DNA of 64,000 nucleotides, taken from contig NZ_CP152412.1 of assembly GCF_038957035.1 (NCBI RefSeq), forward strand, positions 6,072,501-6,136,500, written 5' to 3'. The position numbers and the translations under genes were made by a program. The number at the start of each line of letters is the position of its first letter. The stretch's first letter is position 1. This DNA comes from Bradyrhizobium sp. B097 (GTDB lineage Bacteria; Pseudomonadota; Alphaproteobacteria; Rhizobiales; Xanthobacteraceae). Positions 22,229 through 31,322 of the stretch are shown in pieces. Below the pieces are notes generated by a model. It saw nothing but the letters and a program-made list of their open reading frames with translations, did no database searches and was not told where the DNA came from.

Positions 22229-22855
22229 CTATGCGTCGCGTTTCCGATGCGGATCGTATTTCGAAAGTACGTCCTTGAGGTAATCCCGGCTCTTCCACTC
22301 CGGTGCGGGCGGCTCGTAGCCGGGCCGAGGAACGAACGGATTCGCCGGCGAATCCGCTGACGCGCTCATCATGTCCGGAATGTAGCGCGGGCAATTCGGG
22401 AAGATTTCGCATTTGACGCTGACGACAAGCTTCGCACCATGATGCCGGGCAAGCGTTTCCGCGCCGTCGTGGATCGTTGCCTTGCCTCGGATGCGCGCGC
22501 GAAACGTCTTGCCGTCGAGGCGCACAAACAGCAACCCGACGTTCGGGTTGCGGTGAATATTGCCGAGTGTACGGTACATGTTGTTGCCGTCATACTCAGG
22601 GTATTCAAGCGTGTCGGGCCCGGTGATCCTCACGAAGCCGGGATCGCCGCAACGCATCGAACAATCGACATTGTCCTGATAGCTCGTCGCGATGAAAAAG
22701 AATCGCGTCTCCTCGATGAGCTTGCGCTCCTGTTCCCAGAATTCGAAGTGGAGACGATGCTTCTCGAGGCCGTCGGCGACGCGACGACCGTCGAAGCGGT
22801 CCTGCAACTCACGCATTCCGTCGTGGTAGAAAGGGGCGCGAACGGGATCTGCCAC
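22229..22855 (-). CDS. Pyridoxamine 5'-phosphate oxidase-family flavin protein
   Basis: The 208-residue protein has the split-barrel flavin-binding fold: FFFIATSYQDNVDCSMRCGDPGFVRI, YPEYDGNNMYRTLGNIHRNPNVGLLFV and later CPRYIPDM. This branch usually binds FMN or F420-like flavins and is annotated only as PPOX-family; it should not be read as the vitamin B6 enzyme. A GTG start at 22855 is preferred because GGAGGAG lies just upstream; the nearest ATG is 13 codons inside. It converges with the small membrane protein gene. Substrate unknown. Confidence 0.82.
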   Translation of the reverse strand: MADPVRAPFYHDGMRELQDRFDGRRVADGLEKHRLHFEFWEQERKLIEETRFFFIATSYQDNVDCSMRCGDPGFVRITGPDTLEYPEYDGNNMYRTLGNIHRNPNVGLLFVRLDGKTFRARIRGKATIHDGAETLARHHGAKLVVSVKCEIFPNCPRYIPDMMSASADSPANPFVPRPGYEPPAPEWKSRDYLKDVLSKYDPHRKRDA

Positions 22856-22960
22856 AGGACTCCTCCAGCAAGTTGAGCAACCGGTCTGCAAGTTTTGGCA
22901 CGGCGAGAATATGCGGCGCAACGGCAGCAGAATCTCCTGGGCGCGCCCGGCCGCAGACCG

Positions 22961-24298
22961 CTAGTTTCCTCGCGCCTGCCGGTCGAACGCGCTCAACACG
23001 GCAAGCGTCATGGCCTCGACACCGGTCTTGATGGTCGGCTCCGGCACCGGCGCGAACAGCGGCGAGTGGTTGGTCGGCAATGGCGGGCCGCTGCCTGCCC
23101 GCGCCGCGGCAACGCGCTCCGGCTCGTAGACACCGATGTTGAAGAACATCGACGGCACCCCGGCACTGACGAATTCCGAATAATCCTCGCTGGGCGTGCC
23201 GGGCGGCGAGGTTGCGAACTTGTCGCCAAACGCCGCCTTCAGCACCTTTTCCGCCGTGCCGACCACGTCGGGATCGTTGATCACGGCCTTGGTCCCTTCG
23301 GCGAGGTTGATCTCAGGCTCCGGCGCATTCGACATGGCGGCGACCGCCTTTGCCGTCCGCTCGATGCCGGCAAGCATCTTCGCGCGCACCTCGGGCTTGA
23401 AGGTGCGAATGGTGCCGAGCAGCACCACATCGTCAGGAATGATGTTTGACGCGGTACCGCCGTGAATTGCGCCGATGCTAACCACGCCGAATTCGGTCGG
23501 GTCCTTTTCGCGGCTGATCACGCTCTGAACGTCGACGACAAAGCGCGCGGCCATCATCACGGGATCGATGGTCGCCTGCGGTACCGCACCGTGCCCGCCG
23601 CGGCCACGGAATTTGATGTAGAGGCCATCGGCGGCGGATGAGCCGATCCCGACGCGATAGCGCACCGTTCCATAGGCGAACGGGCCATCGTGCAGGGCGA
23701 AGCCGAAATTCGGCTTTGGAAATTTCGTGAACAGACCATCCGCCAGCATCGCCTTGGCGCCCGCCACGATCTCTTCAGCCGGCTGGGCGATGAACATCAG
23801 CGTGCCGTGCCATTGGTCTTTCAGGCCGACCAGCGTCTTGGCCGCGCCCACCCAGCTCGCCATGTGGATGTCGTGGCCGCAGCTGTGGGCCACGAAGGTT
23901 TCCCGTCCCTGCCAGATCGTCTTGTCGTGGCTGGCATAGGGAAGGCCGGTCTTCTCTTCCATCGGCAGCGCATCGAGCTCGGTGCGCACCATGATGGTGG
24001 GGCCCTCGCCGTTCCTGTAGATCGCGACCAGCCCGGTCTTGCCGACGTGCTCCGTCACCTCGAAGCCCAGCGCCCGCATCTCGGCAGCCAGTTTGGCCGC
24101 GGTCTTCTCCTCCTGAAACGCGATCTCGGGATGGGCGTGAAGATCCTTGTAGAGCGCGTCGAGCTTCGGATAGTCCGCCTCGACCGACTTCTCGATTGCG
24201 CCCTTCAGCGCGGCGACATCGAGTTCAGCATTGGCTCGCAGCGGCAATGACGCGCAGAGCGCGGCGGACGCAAGTAGCGTGAGAACAATCCTGTTCAT
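22961..24298 (-). CDS. Exported M20-family amidohydrolase
   Basis: This 445-residue M20D amidohydrolase has a clear signal peptide (MNRIVLTLLASAALCASLPLRANA), so it should act in the periplasm. Metal-site motifs are present: HAHPEIAFQEE, VAHSCGHDIHMASWVG, QPAEEIVAGA and SEDYSEF near the C-terminus. It is a distant relative of the cytoplasmic enzyme at 20227-21399, not a tandem copy. It likely hydrolyses N-acylated amino acids or peptides; the precise substrate is unknown. Confidence 0.9.
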   Translation of the reverse strand: MNRIVLTLLASAALCASLPLRANAELDVAALKGAIEKSVEADYPKLDALYKDLHAHPEIAFQEEKTAAKLAAEMRALGFEVTEHVGKTGLVAIYRNGEGPTIMVRTELDALPMEEKTGLPYASHDKTIWQGRETFVAHSCGHDIHMASWVGAAKTLVGLKDQWHGTLMFIAQPAEEIVAGAKAMLADGLFTKFPKPNFGFALHDGPFAYGTVRYRVGIGSSAADGLYIKFRGRGGHGAVPQATIDPVMMAARFVVDVQSVISREKDPTEFGVVSIGAIHGGTASNIIPDDVVLLGTIRTFKPEVRAKMLAGIERTAKAVAAMSNAPEPEINLAEGTKAVINDPDVVGTAEKVLKAAFGDKFATSPPGTPSEDYSEFVSAGVPSMFFNIGVYEPERVAAARAGSGPPLPTNHSPLFAPVPEPTIKTGVEAMTLAVLSAFDRQARGN

Positions 24299-24416
24299 GG
24301 CAATCGCTCCAACCGAAACCCGGATACTGCACCCCGAGCGCCAGGTCGGGCCCGGCTGCGCGATCTAAGCAGGCCAGGTGATCGGAAACAATGGCTGATC
24401 CAGAGCGTGTGCGCAC

Positions 24417-25187
24417 CTAGCCCGAGGTGAGCATCTGGCTGCGGATCTCCTGTGCGGTGCGGCGCAGCGGCAGCAGAAATTTCTTGCGCGCGCCGGCCTC
24501 GCTGACCGTGCCGGAGATCGTATTGACGCTGAGCGCCGCGACCACCGCACCGGCCGGGTCGCGCAAGGGCACCGCGATGCCGCAGATCGCGGGATCGAGC
24601 TCGCCGTCGACCCAGGCGTAGCCGTCGCTCTCGACCCGCGCGAGCAATTCGCCGAGACGCTCCGGATCGGTCACGGTGCGCGGCATGACCTGCTTGAAGC
24701 CGCCGGTCGCAAGATAAGCTTCGCGGGTGCCGGGCGGCAGCGCCGCGAGCATGACGCGGCCGAGCGACACCAGATGCGCGGGCAGCCGGCTGCCGACGCC
24801 GAGATTGGCCGACAGAATCCGCCGCGCCGGCAGACGCAGCGCATAGACGATCTCGTCCTCATCGAGCACCGCCATCGCGCAGGACTCGCCGATCTCGTTG
24901 CGCAGATTCTCCAGCGCGCGCTGCGCATGCGCCCAGTAAGGCAATGCATTGAGATAGGACAGGCCGAGCCCGAGCGCGCGCGGCCGCAAGCTGAAATAGC
25001 GTCCATCGGAGGCGCAATATTTCAGCGCCACCAGGGTCGCGAGAATGCGGCGTGCGGTGGCGCGGTTGAGACCGGCGGTGTCGGCGGCCTCCGCTAGAGT
25101 GTGCCGGCCCGGCGGCTTGCCGAGCGCCTCGATGATCGAGAAACCGCGCGCGATCGCGCGCACGAAGCCGTCACTCTCTTTGCTCAT
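24417..25187 (-). CDS. IclR-family transcriptional regulator
   Basis: The 256-residue protein has the IclR winged helix (residues 8-65: AIARGFSIIEALG, LAEAADTAGLNRATARRILATLVAL) and the C-terminal effector domain (PAHLVSLGRVMLAALPP, DGELDPAICGIAVPLRDPAG). It resembles the PcaR/PobR branch that controls catabolic genes. It is divergent from two MaoC-like genes, and the gap carries three related half-sites, so it probably controls the 25-30 kb cluster. The effector is unknown. Confidence 0.92.
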   Translation of the reverse strand: MSKESDGFVRAIARGFSIIEALGKPPGRHTLAEAADTAGLNRATARRILATLVALKYCASDGRYFSLRPRALGLGLSYLNALPYWAHAQRALENLRNEIGESCAMAVLDEDEIVYALRLPARRILSANLGVGSRLPAHLVSLGRVMLAALPPGTREAYLATGGFKQVMPRTVTDPERLGELLARVESDGYAWVDGELDPAICGIAVPLRDPAGAVVAALSVNTISGTVSEAGARKKFLLPLRRTAQEIRSQMLTSG

Positions 25188-25309
25188 GGCGTCATCTGGT
25201 TCGGGCTGTCGTTCTGCTCATCACATCGCAGCTCGCATGGCTGCCTGCGCATGACGCGGCGCTGCCCGCTTGTCAGGGGCTCCCGACCGCGCTAGCGTCA
25301 ATTCACACA

Positions 25310-25335
25310 GCGAATGAACTGTTCGCCTGGCGAAC
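25310..25335. promoter_or_regulatory. Candidate IclR operator with three half-sites
   Basis: GTTCGC-CTG-GCGAAC (25321-25335) is a perfect palindrome, and a third half-site GCGAA (25310-25314) pairs with the same TTCGC (25322-25326) across 7 bp. Three spaced half-sites in this arrangement resemble known operators of PcaU/PobR-type IclR proteins. The site is 21 bp upstream of the first MaoC-like ATG, where it may overlap the promoter. Confidence 0.72.
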
Positions 25336-25356
25336 TGAATAGCAGGAGGATCCTCG

Positions 25357-25848
25357 ATGGCGCAAGCAGAAAGTTCTGCGGCCACCCCGTTCGAAACCGA
25401 TTTCTGGAAGGACGCGAAGCTGCGCAAGGTGTGGGACGACATCGTCCCCGGCGAGCCGCGCAAGACGCTGCCCTACCTGCTCACGCAGGACGCGATCGCG
25501 CTGTACTGCCGTGCGGTCGGCGAGACCAATCCGCTCTATCTCGACGAGGCGGCCGCGAAGGCCGGCCCCTATGGCGGCCTGATCGCGCCGCCCGCGATCC
25601 ATATCCTGCTGATGTTCGCCTGCACGCCGGCCGACGACTGGATGCGCTCGCCGGGCACCGTCAATGCCGGACAGTCCTGGAGCTACAACATCCCCGCCCG
25701 TCCCGGCGACACCATCACCCTGCAGGCCCGCGCGCTCGACAAGTTCATCAAGCGCGAGCGGCTGTTCGTGGTGCACGACAACGTCTTCTTCAACCAGCAT
25801 GGCGACGTGATCTGCTCGGGTCGCGGCCAAACCATCCGTCCGATGTAA
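25357..25848 (+). CDS. MaoC-like protein, FAS1-type N-terminal dehydratase half
   Basis: The 163-residue hot-dog-fold protein resembles MaoC_dehydrat_N domains. It contains YCRAVGETNPLYLDEAAA and YGGLIAPPAIHILLM; Tyr occupies the place of the His in active R-hydratases (NPLYLD against NPxHxD), as is usual in the non-catalytic half. The next gene, 11 bp downstream, encodes the half with the His, so the two probably make a heteromeric acyl-CoA hydratase. AGGAGGATCCTCG precedes the ATG. Confidence 0.85.
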   Translation: MAQAESSAATPFETDFWKDAKLRKVWDDIVPGEPRKTLPYLLTQDAIALYCRAVGETNPLYLDEAAAKAGPYGGLIAPPAIHILLMFACTPADDWMRSPGTVNAGQSWSYNIPARPGDTITLQARALDKFIKRERLFVVHDNVFFNQHGDVICSGRGQTIRPM

Positions 25849-25859
25849 GGAGGATCACG

Positions 25860-26309
25860 ATGACCCCAGCGAATTTCGATGCTCTCAAGGCCGGCGACAC
25901 CATCGACGGCCCCGCCTTCGCCGTCTCACGCGAATCGATCCGCCTGTTCTGCGATGCATCGCTCGACTACAACCCGCTGCATCTCGACGACAACTACATG
26001 AAGGGCGACTTCGGCAAGACCAATTTCGGCGGCATCATCATGCATGGCATGAACAATTTCGGCCTGATCTCGCGCATGCTGACCGACTGGGCGACACCTG
26101 CCGGAGCGATCCATCGCCGGCTCGAGACGCGCTGGCTGAAGCCGGTGAAGCCCGGCGACACCATCCGCCCCGCCGGCACCATCAAGGCCAAGCAGACCAC
26201 CGCGAAGTCACGCTGGGTGCTGGTCGACGTCGCCGTGCAGAACCAGCGCGGCGAGACGGTCGCGGCCGGCGAAGCGATGCTGGAGTTTCCCGGCGCGAAG
26301 GCGGGCTAG
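25860..26309 (+). CDS. MaoC-like acyl-CoA hydratase, catalytic half
   Basis: The 149-residue protein has the R-hydratase motif (DASLDYNPLHLDDNYM, then FGGIIMHGMNN) with the catalytic Asp and His in place. It follows the other MaoC-like gene by 11 bp and has GGAGGATCACG before its ATG, so the pair is an operon. Hydration or dehydration of an enoyl-CoA intermediate in the catabolic route of this cluster is the likely role; the substrate is unknown. Confidence 0.87.
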   Translation: MTPANFDALKAGDTIDGPAFAVSRESIRLFCDASLDYNPLHLDDNYMKGDFGKTNFGGIIMHGMNNFGLISRMLTDWATPAGAIHRRLETRWLKPVKPGDTIRPAGTIKAKQTTAKSRWVLVDVAVQNQRGETVAAGEAMLEFPGAKAG

Positions 26310-26335
26310 CCGCGCGTATTTCGATCAGAGCAACG

Positions 26336-26482
26336 GGCTCCCGCCCCGCGTGCGGGGAGAGGCCGGAACGCATCGCCAGATGCGTTCCGGGTGAGGGGGA
26401 GCTTCCGCGAGCGCAGCTATCACCCTGTATGCGGAAGCAGCCCCTCACCCCAGCCCTCTCCCCGTAAGAACAGGGGCGAGGG
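26336..26482. repeat. Intergenic copy of the palindromic repeat found in imuB
   Basis: CCGGAACGCATC-GCCA-GATGCGTTCCGG (26363-26390) matches the inner palindrome of the imuB element with compensating base changes, and the flanks (GGGGAGAGG on the left, CCCTCTCCCCG on the right) match its outer ends. It fills most of the 237-bp gap between the second MaoC-like gene and the MFS gene. Confidence 0.82.
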
Positions 26483-26546
26483 AACGCTGCGCCCGCGCGG
26501 CGCCAATACACCTAACGACCAAAACAAAATCACTGAGGAGACTTTC

Positions 26547-27854
26547 ATGCAGGATGCGGCCCAATCGCGGCTCTATGGACGGATCGCCCGGCGCCTGATC
26601 CCGTTCCTGCTGGCGTGCTACACGGTGGCGATCATCGATCGTTTCAACATCGGCTTTGCCAAGTTACAATTCCTGCACGACCTCAACATCGATGACGCGG
26701 TGTTCGGGCTTGCCGCCGGCATCTTCTCGGTCGGCTATGTCGCGCTCGAAGTGCCGAGCAATCTGCTGCTGGTCAGGATCGGCGTCCGCAAGACGCTGCT
26801 GCGCATCATGGTGCTGTGGGGTGCTGTGACCGTGCTGCTCGCGCTGGTGCAGAACCAGTATCACCTCTATCTGCTGCGCTTCCTGCTCGGCGCCGCCGAG
26901 GGCGGCTTCTTCCCCGGCATCCTGTATTACCTGACACTGTGGTTTCCGGATCGCGTGCGCGGCCGCATGACCAGCCTGTTCGTGATGGCGGTGCCGCTCG
27001 GCGGCGTCATCGCGGGACCGTTGTCGGGCCTGATCATGGACCACATGCAAGGCGTCCACGGCCTGCATGGCTGGCAATGGCTGTTCATCCTCGAAGGCGT
27101 TCCAGCCGTGCTGCTCGGCGTCGCCGCATATCTTGCTCTCGCCGACGGGCCACAGGCCGCGAGCTGGCTCAGCGCCGATGAGCGACGACAGGTCGCAAGC
27201 GATCTCGCCCGCGATCGCGCCGCCGCCCCTAACACGACAAGCAGCTTCGCGGCCGCGCTGCGCGAGCCGCGCGTCTATCTGCTGTCCTTCATCTATTTCG
27301 CGTTCTTCTGTTCGCTCAACACCATCCTGTTGTGGACGCCGACGCTGCTGAAGCGCGTCGGCGTGGCGACCACCACCGAGATCGGCTGGCTGAGCGGCGC
27401 AATCTCGGTCGCGTCGGCCATCGGCATGGTCGCCATCGGCTACAGTTCCGATCGCACGCGGGAACGGCGCTGGCACGTGGTCGCTTGCGGCCTCGTCGCG
27501 GCGGCGTGCTTCATCGCCCTGCAGGCCGCGCAGGGCAGCATCCTGCTGACCGTGACCCTGCTCGCCATCGCCTCGATCGGCATCTTTGCGATTCTCTCCC
27601 TGTTCTGGACCATTCCGAACGCGATGCTGGAAGGCAGCGCCGCAGCGGGCGGCATCGCGCTGATCAGCGCGATCGGCTCGTTCGGCGGCGCAGTGTGCCC
27701 TGCCCTGATCGGCTGGATGAATGTCGCGACCGGGAGCATCTACGCACCGCTCGCCCTCGTCGGTGCGCTGCTCGCGATCGGTATGCTGACGCTGATCCTC
27801 TGTGTGCCGCGGCCCGGACCCGAGGTCACACTCGCCGAACCGAGCCGTCCCTGA
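26547..27854 (+). CDS. MFS transporter, anion:cation symporter type
   Basis: The 435-residue membrane protein has about 12 helices and matches the ACS family that imports organic acids (tartrate, phthalate and similar). Typical signatures are IDRFNIGFAKLQF, GYVALEVPSNLLL, RFLLGAAEGGFFPGILYYLTLWFP and the central DRTRERR loop. GAGGAGACTTTC precedes the ATG at 26547. It sits within the IclR cluster, so it probably imports the compound that cluster degrades. Confidence 0.9.
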   Translation: MQDAAQSRLYGRIARRLIPFLLACYTVAIIDRFNIGFAKLQFLHDLNIDDAVFGLAAGIFSVGYVALEVPSNLLLVRIGVRKTLLRIMVLWGAVTVLLALVQNQYHLYLLRFLLGAAEGGFFPGILYYLTLWFPDRVRGRMTSLFVMAVPLGGVIAGPLSGLIMDHMQGVHGLHGWQWLFILEGVPAVLLGVAAYLALADGPQAASWLSADERRQVASDLARDRAAAPNTTSSFAAALREPRVYLLSFIYFAFFCSLNTILLWTPTLLKRVGVATTTEIGWLSGAISVASAIGMVAIGYSSDRTRERRWHVVACGLVAAACFIALQAAQGSILLTVTLLAIASIGIFAILSLFWTIPNAMLEGSAAAGGIALISAIGSFGGAVCPALIGWMNVATGSIYAPLALVGALLAIGMLTLILCVPRPGPEVTLAEPSRP

Positions 27855-27953
27855 TCATCCAGCGCACGCCCGGTATCCACCGCCGGGCTTGTCTCGACCG
27901 GCTGCGTCTGACTAATAGACGCGTAACAAAAGGCGCTTGCCGGGAACGAGGAC

Positions 27954-29573
27954 ATGCCGCGAAGGCTCGAAGGTGATTTCGACTACATTATCGTCGGCGC
28001 AGGCACGGCGGGCTGCATTATGGCCAACCGCCTGTCGGCCGATCCGAAGAAGCGCGTGCTGCTGCTGGAAGCCGGAGGCAAGGACAACTGGATCTGGTTT
28101 CACATCCCGGTCGGCTATCTCTTCGCGATCGGCAATCCGCGCTCGGACTGGATGTTCAAGACCGAGGCCGAGCCCGGCCTCAACGGCCGTGCGCTCGCCT
28201 ATCCGCGCGGCAAGGTGATCGGCGGCTCGTCGGCGATCAACGCCATGATCTCGATGCGCGGCCAGGCCGCGGACTACGATCACTGGCGGCAGCTCGGCCT
28301 CACCGGCTGGAGCTACAGCGACGTGCTGCCGGCATTCAAGCGGCTGGAGGATCACTTTCTCGGCGAAAGCGAGCATCACGGTGTCGGCGGCGGCTGGCGC
28401 ATCGAGGCGCCACGGCTGTCGTGGCAGATCCTCGATGCGGTCGGCGATGCCGCCGAGGAGATGGGCATCAAGCGGATTCCCGACTTCAACACCGGCGACA
28501 ATGAGGGCACCAGCTACTTCCACGTCAACCAGAAGCGCGGGCGGCGCTGGTCGTCGGCGCGCGGGTTCCTCAAGCCGGTGTTGAACCGCAGCAATCTGCG
28601 GCTCGAGACCGACGTGCTGGTCGACCGCCTGATCATCGAGAGCGGCCGCGCCGCCGGCGTCGAGTTCCGTCAGGGCAACGAGACGGTAGAAGCGCGCGCC
28701 AAAGGCGAAGTGATTCTCTGCGCCGGCTCGATCGGCACCACGCAGGTGCTGCATCGCTCCGGCATCGGCCCGTCCGAATGGCTGTCTCCGCTCGGCATCG
28801 ACATCGTGGCTGACGTGCAGGGCATCGGCCATAATTTGCAGGACCATCTGCAGCAGCGCGCGATCTACAAGGTATCGGGCGTGCGCACGCTGAACGAGAC
28901 TTACTACAACCTCGTGCGCCGCGGCCTGATGGGCCTCGACTACGCGTTCCGCCGCCGCGGCCCGCTGACCATGGCGCCGTCGCAGCTCGGCATCTTCACG
29001 CGCTCGGATGCGACGCGCTCGCGCGCCAACATCCAGTTCCATGTGCAGCCGCTGTCGCTCGACAAGTTCGGCGACCCGCTGCATCGCTTCCCCGCGATCA
29101 CGGTGAGCGCCTGCAATCTGCAGCCGACCTCGCGCGGTACCGTCCGCATCCGCTCGACCGCGCCCGACGACAAGCCGTCGATCGCGCCGAATTACCTGTC
29201 GACCGAGGACGATCGCCAGGTCGCGGCCGACGCGATCCGCACCACGCGCAGACTGATGAAGCAGAAGGCGCTTGAGAAATATCGTCCCGAGGAATTCCTG
29301 CCCGGCCCCTCGGTCGGCGATGACGACGCCTCGCTCGCCAAGGCCGCCGGCGACATCGGCACCACGATCTTCCACCCCGTCGGCACCGCGAAGATGGGAA
29401 CAGCCAACGATCCGATGGCTGTCGTCGACGAACGCCTGCGCTTCTACGGCCTCAACGGCCTGCGCATCGCGGATGCCTCCGTGATGCCGACCATCACCTC
29501 CGGCAACACCAACACGCCGACCGCGATGATCGCCGAGAAGGCCGCGGCGATGATCCTGCAGGATGCGCGATAG
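27954..29573 (+). CDS. GMC-family flavin alcohol dehydrogenase/oxidase
   Basis: The 539-residue FAD enzyme of the glucose-methanol-choline family oxidises a primary or secondary alcohol. It shows the Rossmann motif VGAGTAGCIMANRLS (about 14-28), the GMC signature PRGKVIGGSSAINAMI, and the C-terminal catalytic region FHPVGTAKMG (His near 474) followed by SGNTNTPTAMIAEKAA. CGAGGAC lies just before the ATG. It overlaps the following hydrolase frame closely, indicating co-transcription. The true substrate is not evident; choline is unlikely because no betaine genes are present. Confidence 0.92.
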   Translation: MPRRLEGDFDYIIVGAGTAGCIMANRLSADPKKRVLLLEAGGKDNWIWFHIPVGYLFAIGNPRSDWMFKTEAEPGLNGRALAYPRGKVIGGSSAINAMISMRGQAADYDHWRQLGLTGWSYSDVLPAFKRLEDHFLGESEHHGVGGGWRIEAPRLSWQILDAVGDAAEEMGIKRIPDFNTGDNEGTSYFHVNQKRGRRWSSARGFLKPVLNRSNLRLETDVLVDRLIIESGRAAGVEFRQGNETVEARAKGEVILCAGSIGTTQVLHRSGIGPSEWLSPLGIDIVADVQGIGHNLQDHLQQRAIYKVSGVRTLNETYYNLVRRGLMGLDYAFRRRGPLTMAPSQLGIFTRSDATRSRANIQFHVQPLSLDKFGDPLHRFPAITVSACNLQPTSRGTVRIRSTAPDDKPSIAPNYLSTEDDRQVAADAIRTTRRLMKQKALEKYRPEEFLPGPSVGDDDASLAKAAGDIGTTIFHPVGTAKMGTANDPMAVVDERLRFYGLNGLRIADASVMPTITSGNTNTPTAMIAEKAAAMILQDAR

Positions 29574-29580
29574 AGCGACG

Positions 29581-30498
29581 ATGAACTCCAGCAAGCGCAT
29601 TCTCGTTGGCGATGCCGGCGCGCAGATCGCGCTGGCACGATGGGGCGAGCCGGCCTCCGCCAAGCCGCCGGCGCTGCTGCTGCACGGCACCGGTTTTGTC
29701 GCCGAAGTGTGGACCGAGGTCGCCGAAGCGCTGGCCGCCGACTACACCGTCTATGCGCTCGACCGCCGCGGCCACGGCCTGAGCCACAAGCCGCCGGCCG
29801 ACCGCTACCAGTTCCAGGATTTCGCCGACGACGTCTGCATGGTGGTCGAACGCCTCGACCTTCAGAACATTTACGGCATCGGCCATAGCGCCGGCGCGAC
29901 CGACCTGATGCTCGCAACGAAGCTGATGCCGGACCGCTTCGCGCGGCTGTTCGTGGCGGAGCCGACCGCGATGGATCCGCACGCGCCGCGCACCGGTGGC
30001 CTGAGCGAGATCGCGAACGCATCGGTGCAGGGCGTGCTGCGCCGCCGCGCCGAATTCGACAATGCCGACGATTTGTTCCGGCGATTGCGCGCCGCGCCGG
30101 CGTTCGCGCCGTGGACCGAGCCGTCGCTGTGGGCCTATATCCATCACGGTTTTGCGCGGCTCGACGACGGCCGCATGCAGCTGCGCTGCACGCCCGAGAT
30201 CGAGTCGGCACTGCTTGGACCGATCTTCCAGGCCATGGAGCAGATCTACACCGGCGATGCGCGCGGCAATCCGTTCCCGTGGTTCTCCGACATCGCCTGC
30301 CCGGTCTGCATCGCCACGGCTGAACAGTCATGGCCGGTCTACAAGGAGATGGCCGATCGCGCCGCCGCCCTGATCCCGCACGCCAGCCGCTGGACTTTCG
30401 CGAACGTTGGCCATTGCGTCGCGCAGGAGGCGCCGGAGTTGATGGTTGCAGCGATCAGGACGTTTGCCGGGCGGGCGGGCCGCGAGGCCTTCCCATAG
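29581..30498 (+). CDS. Alpha/beta hydrolase
   Basis: The 305-residue enzyme has the oxyanion motif LLLHGTGF, the nucleophile elbow GIGHSAGA (Ser103) and a C-terminal catalytic His in VGHCVAQEAP. The DRRGHGLSHK segment is typical of esterases and C-C bond hydrolases. The start lies 8 bp after the GMC stop; an alternative start 18 bases upstream overlaps that gene. It is the last gene of the catabolic cluster. Substrate unknown. Confidence 0.88.
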   Translation: MNSSKRILVGDAGAQIALARWGEPASAKPPALLLHGTGFVAEVWTEVAEALAADYTVYALDRRGHGLSHKPPADRYQFQDFADDVCMVVERLDLQNIYGIGHSAGATDLMLATKLMPDRFARLFVAEPTAMDPHAPRTGGLSEIANASVQGVLRRRAEFDNADDLFRRLRAAPAFAPWTEPSLWAYIHHGFARLDDGRMQLRCTPEIESALLGPIFQAMEQIYTGDARGNPFPWFSDIACPVCIATAEQSWPVYKEMADRAAALIPHASRWTFANVGHCVAQEAPELMVAAIRTFAGRAGREAFP

Positions 30499-30612
30499 GC
30501 GCCCTAGGTCCGCATCGGCCTCGAAAACCGAAGCGAGATGGGTCCAGGCCAGGTCTGTGCTGGACCTGGACGATACTGACCAGTTGCGCGCCGACGGCAA
30601 CCGAACGTCACG

Positions 30613-30828
30613 TCATCGCCGATCGTCGAGTTGCTTCACCGAATAGGCCGGTGCGCGCACTGGCTGGATCGTCAGCCGATAGGCGATCAGGTTGGTGCCA
30701 TCAAATGCTTCAAGCAAATAGTCGCAAACGGGACAGTGATACTCACCCTTGGCGCCGGGTTCGGACCATAGCTCCAACCGCCGGAAACCTGCGCCACAGC
30801 ACGCGCACGTTACATCCGCTTTCCGCAC
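30613..30828 (-). CDS. Small zinc-ribbon protein
   Basis: The 71-residue protein has two Cys pairs suited to zinc binding (C8-xx-C11 in CACCGAGF and C32-xx-C35 in HCPVCDYLLE) followed by a short beta-rich tail (IAYRLTIQPVR). Proteins of this size and pattern occur in many Bradyrhizobium-like genomes without known function. It is transcribed alone, towards the hydrolase gene. Confidence 0.75.
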   Translation of the reverse strand: MRKADVTCACCGAGFRRLELWSEPGAKGEYHCPVCDYLLEAFDGTNLIAYRLTIQPVRAPAYSVKQLDDRR

Positions 30829-31244
30829 GTTCGTTCTCTCCCCGATGCCAACTGTGCAAGAACACGGCCAAGCGATCGAGATTGGAGAGAAGCCCAGCAG
30901 AATGTCGCCTGCGAGGCTGATGTCTCCGAACCCGTCCTCATCATCGCCGCTGCAAATCGCGGGGTTCTGCGTTACGGAACACCTCGGATCGAGGTTGGTT
31001 CAACTATTCCGACTGCGCACGGCCGCAAGCGAAAAAACGTTGGTCAACTCGGCAATGGATGGGGCTGTCGCCTGACTGAGAGGTGACACGACAAGTCACG
31101 TAACCTCCGAAGTCCAGCATTCTAAGCAGGGCCGCTTCGACAGCAAAGTGCAGATTGTGCCTGAGGCGATTTGATAGCAGGCGCCTGTCGCGGTTGCGCG
31201 AAAGCGCCCGCGGAACCCGGCATCTCGAACGCGATTGCGTTCCG
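30829..31244. other. Intergenic stretch, no convincing gene
   Basis: Between the zinc-ribbon gene and the FixK-type box there are about 415 bp. A 108-codon plus-strand frame (30749-31075) has no ribosome binding site and no recognisable domain. I see no repeat or RNA gene. The right end leads into the promoter of the Gly-rich protein gene. Confidence 0.5.
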
Positions 31245-31258
31245 TTGATCTACATCAA
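31245..31258 (+). promoter_or_regulatory. FixK/FNR box upstream of the Gly-rich protein gene
   Basis: TTGATCTACATCAA is a perfect TTGAT-N4-ATCAA dyad, the binding pattern of FixK2/FNR-type regulators. Its centre is about 71 bp upstream of the ATG at 31323. A class II promoter (site at -41) would start transcription near 31293, leaving a leader of about 30 bases that contains GGGAGGACACGCC. Confidence 0.85.
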
Positions 31259-31322
31259 CCCGGTGCACTTGGTGTGATGCAGTTTCACGGTTCGCAACCT
31301 CGTCCGCTAGGGAGGACACGCC

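Noticed and set aside
27912..29690. A 592-codon minus-strand frame opposite the GMC oxidoreductase
   Set aside because: It is a shadow frame; the plus strand has complete GMC motifs.
31212..31241. A GGAAC...CGTT pair resembling an EcfG promoter before the Gly-rich gene
   Set aside because: The spacing is 21 bp, longer than the 16-18 bp required, and the FixK-type box downstream gives a better promoter.
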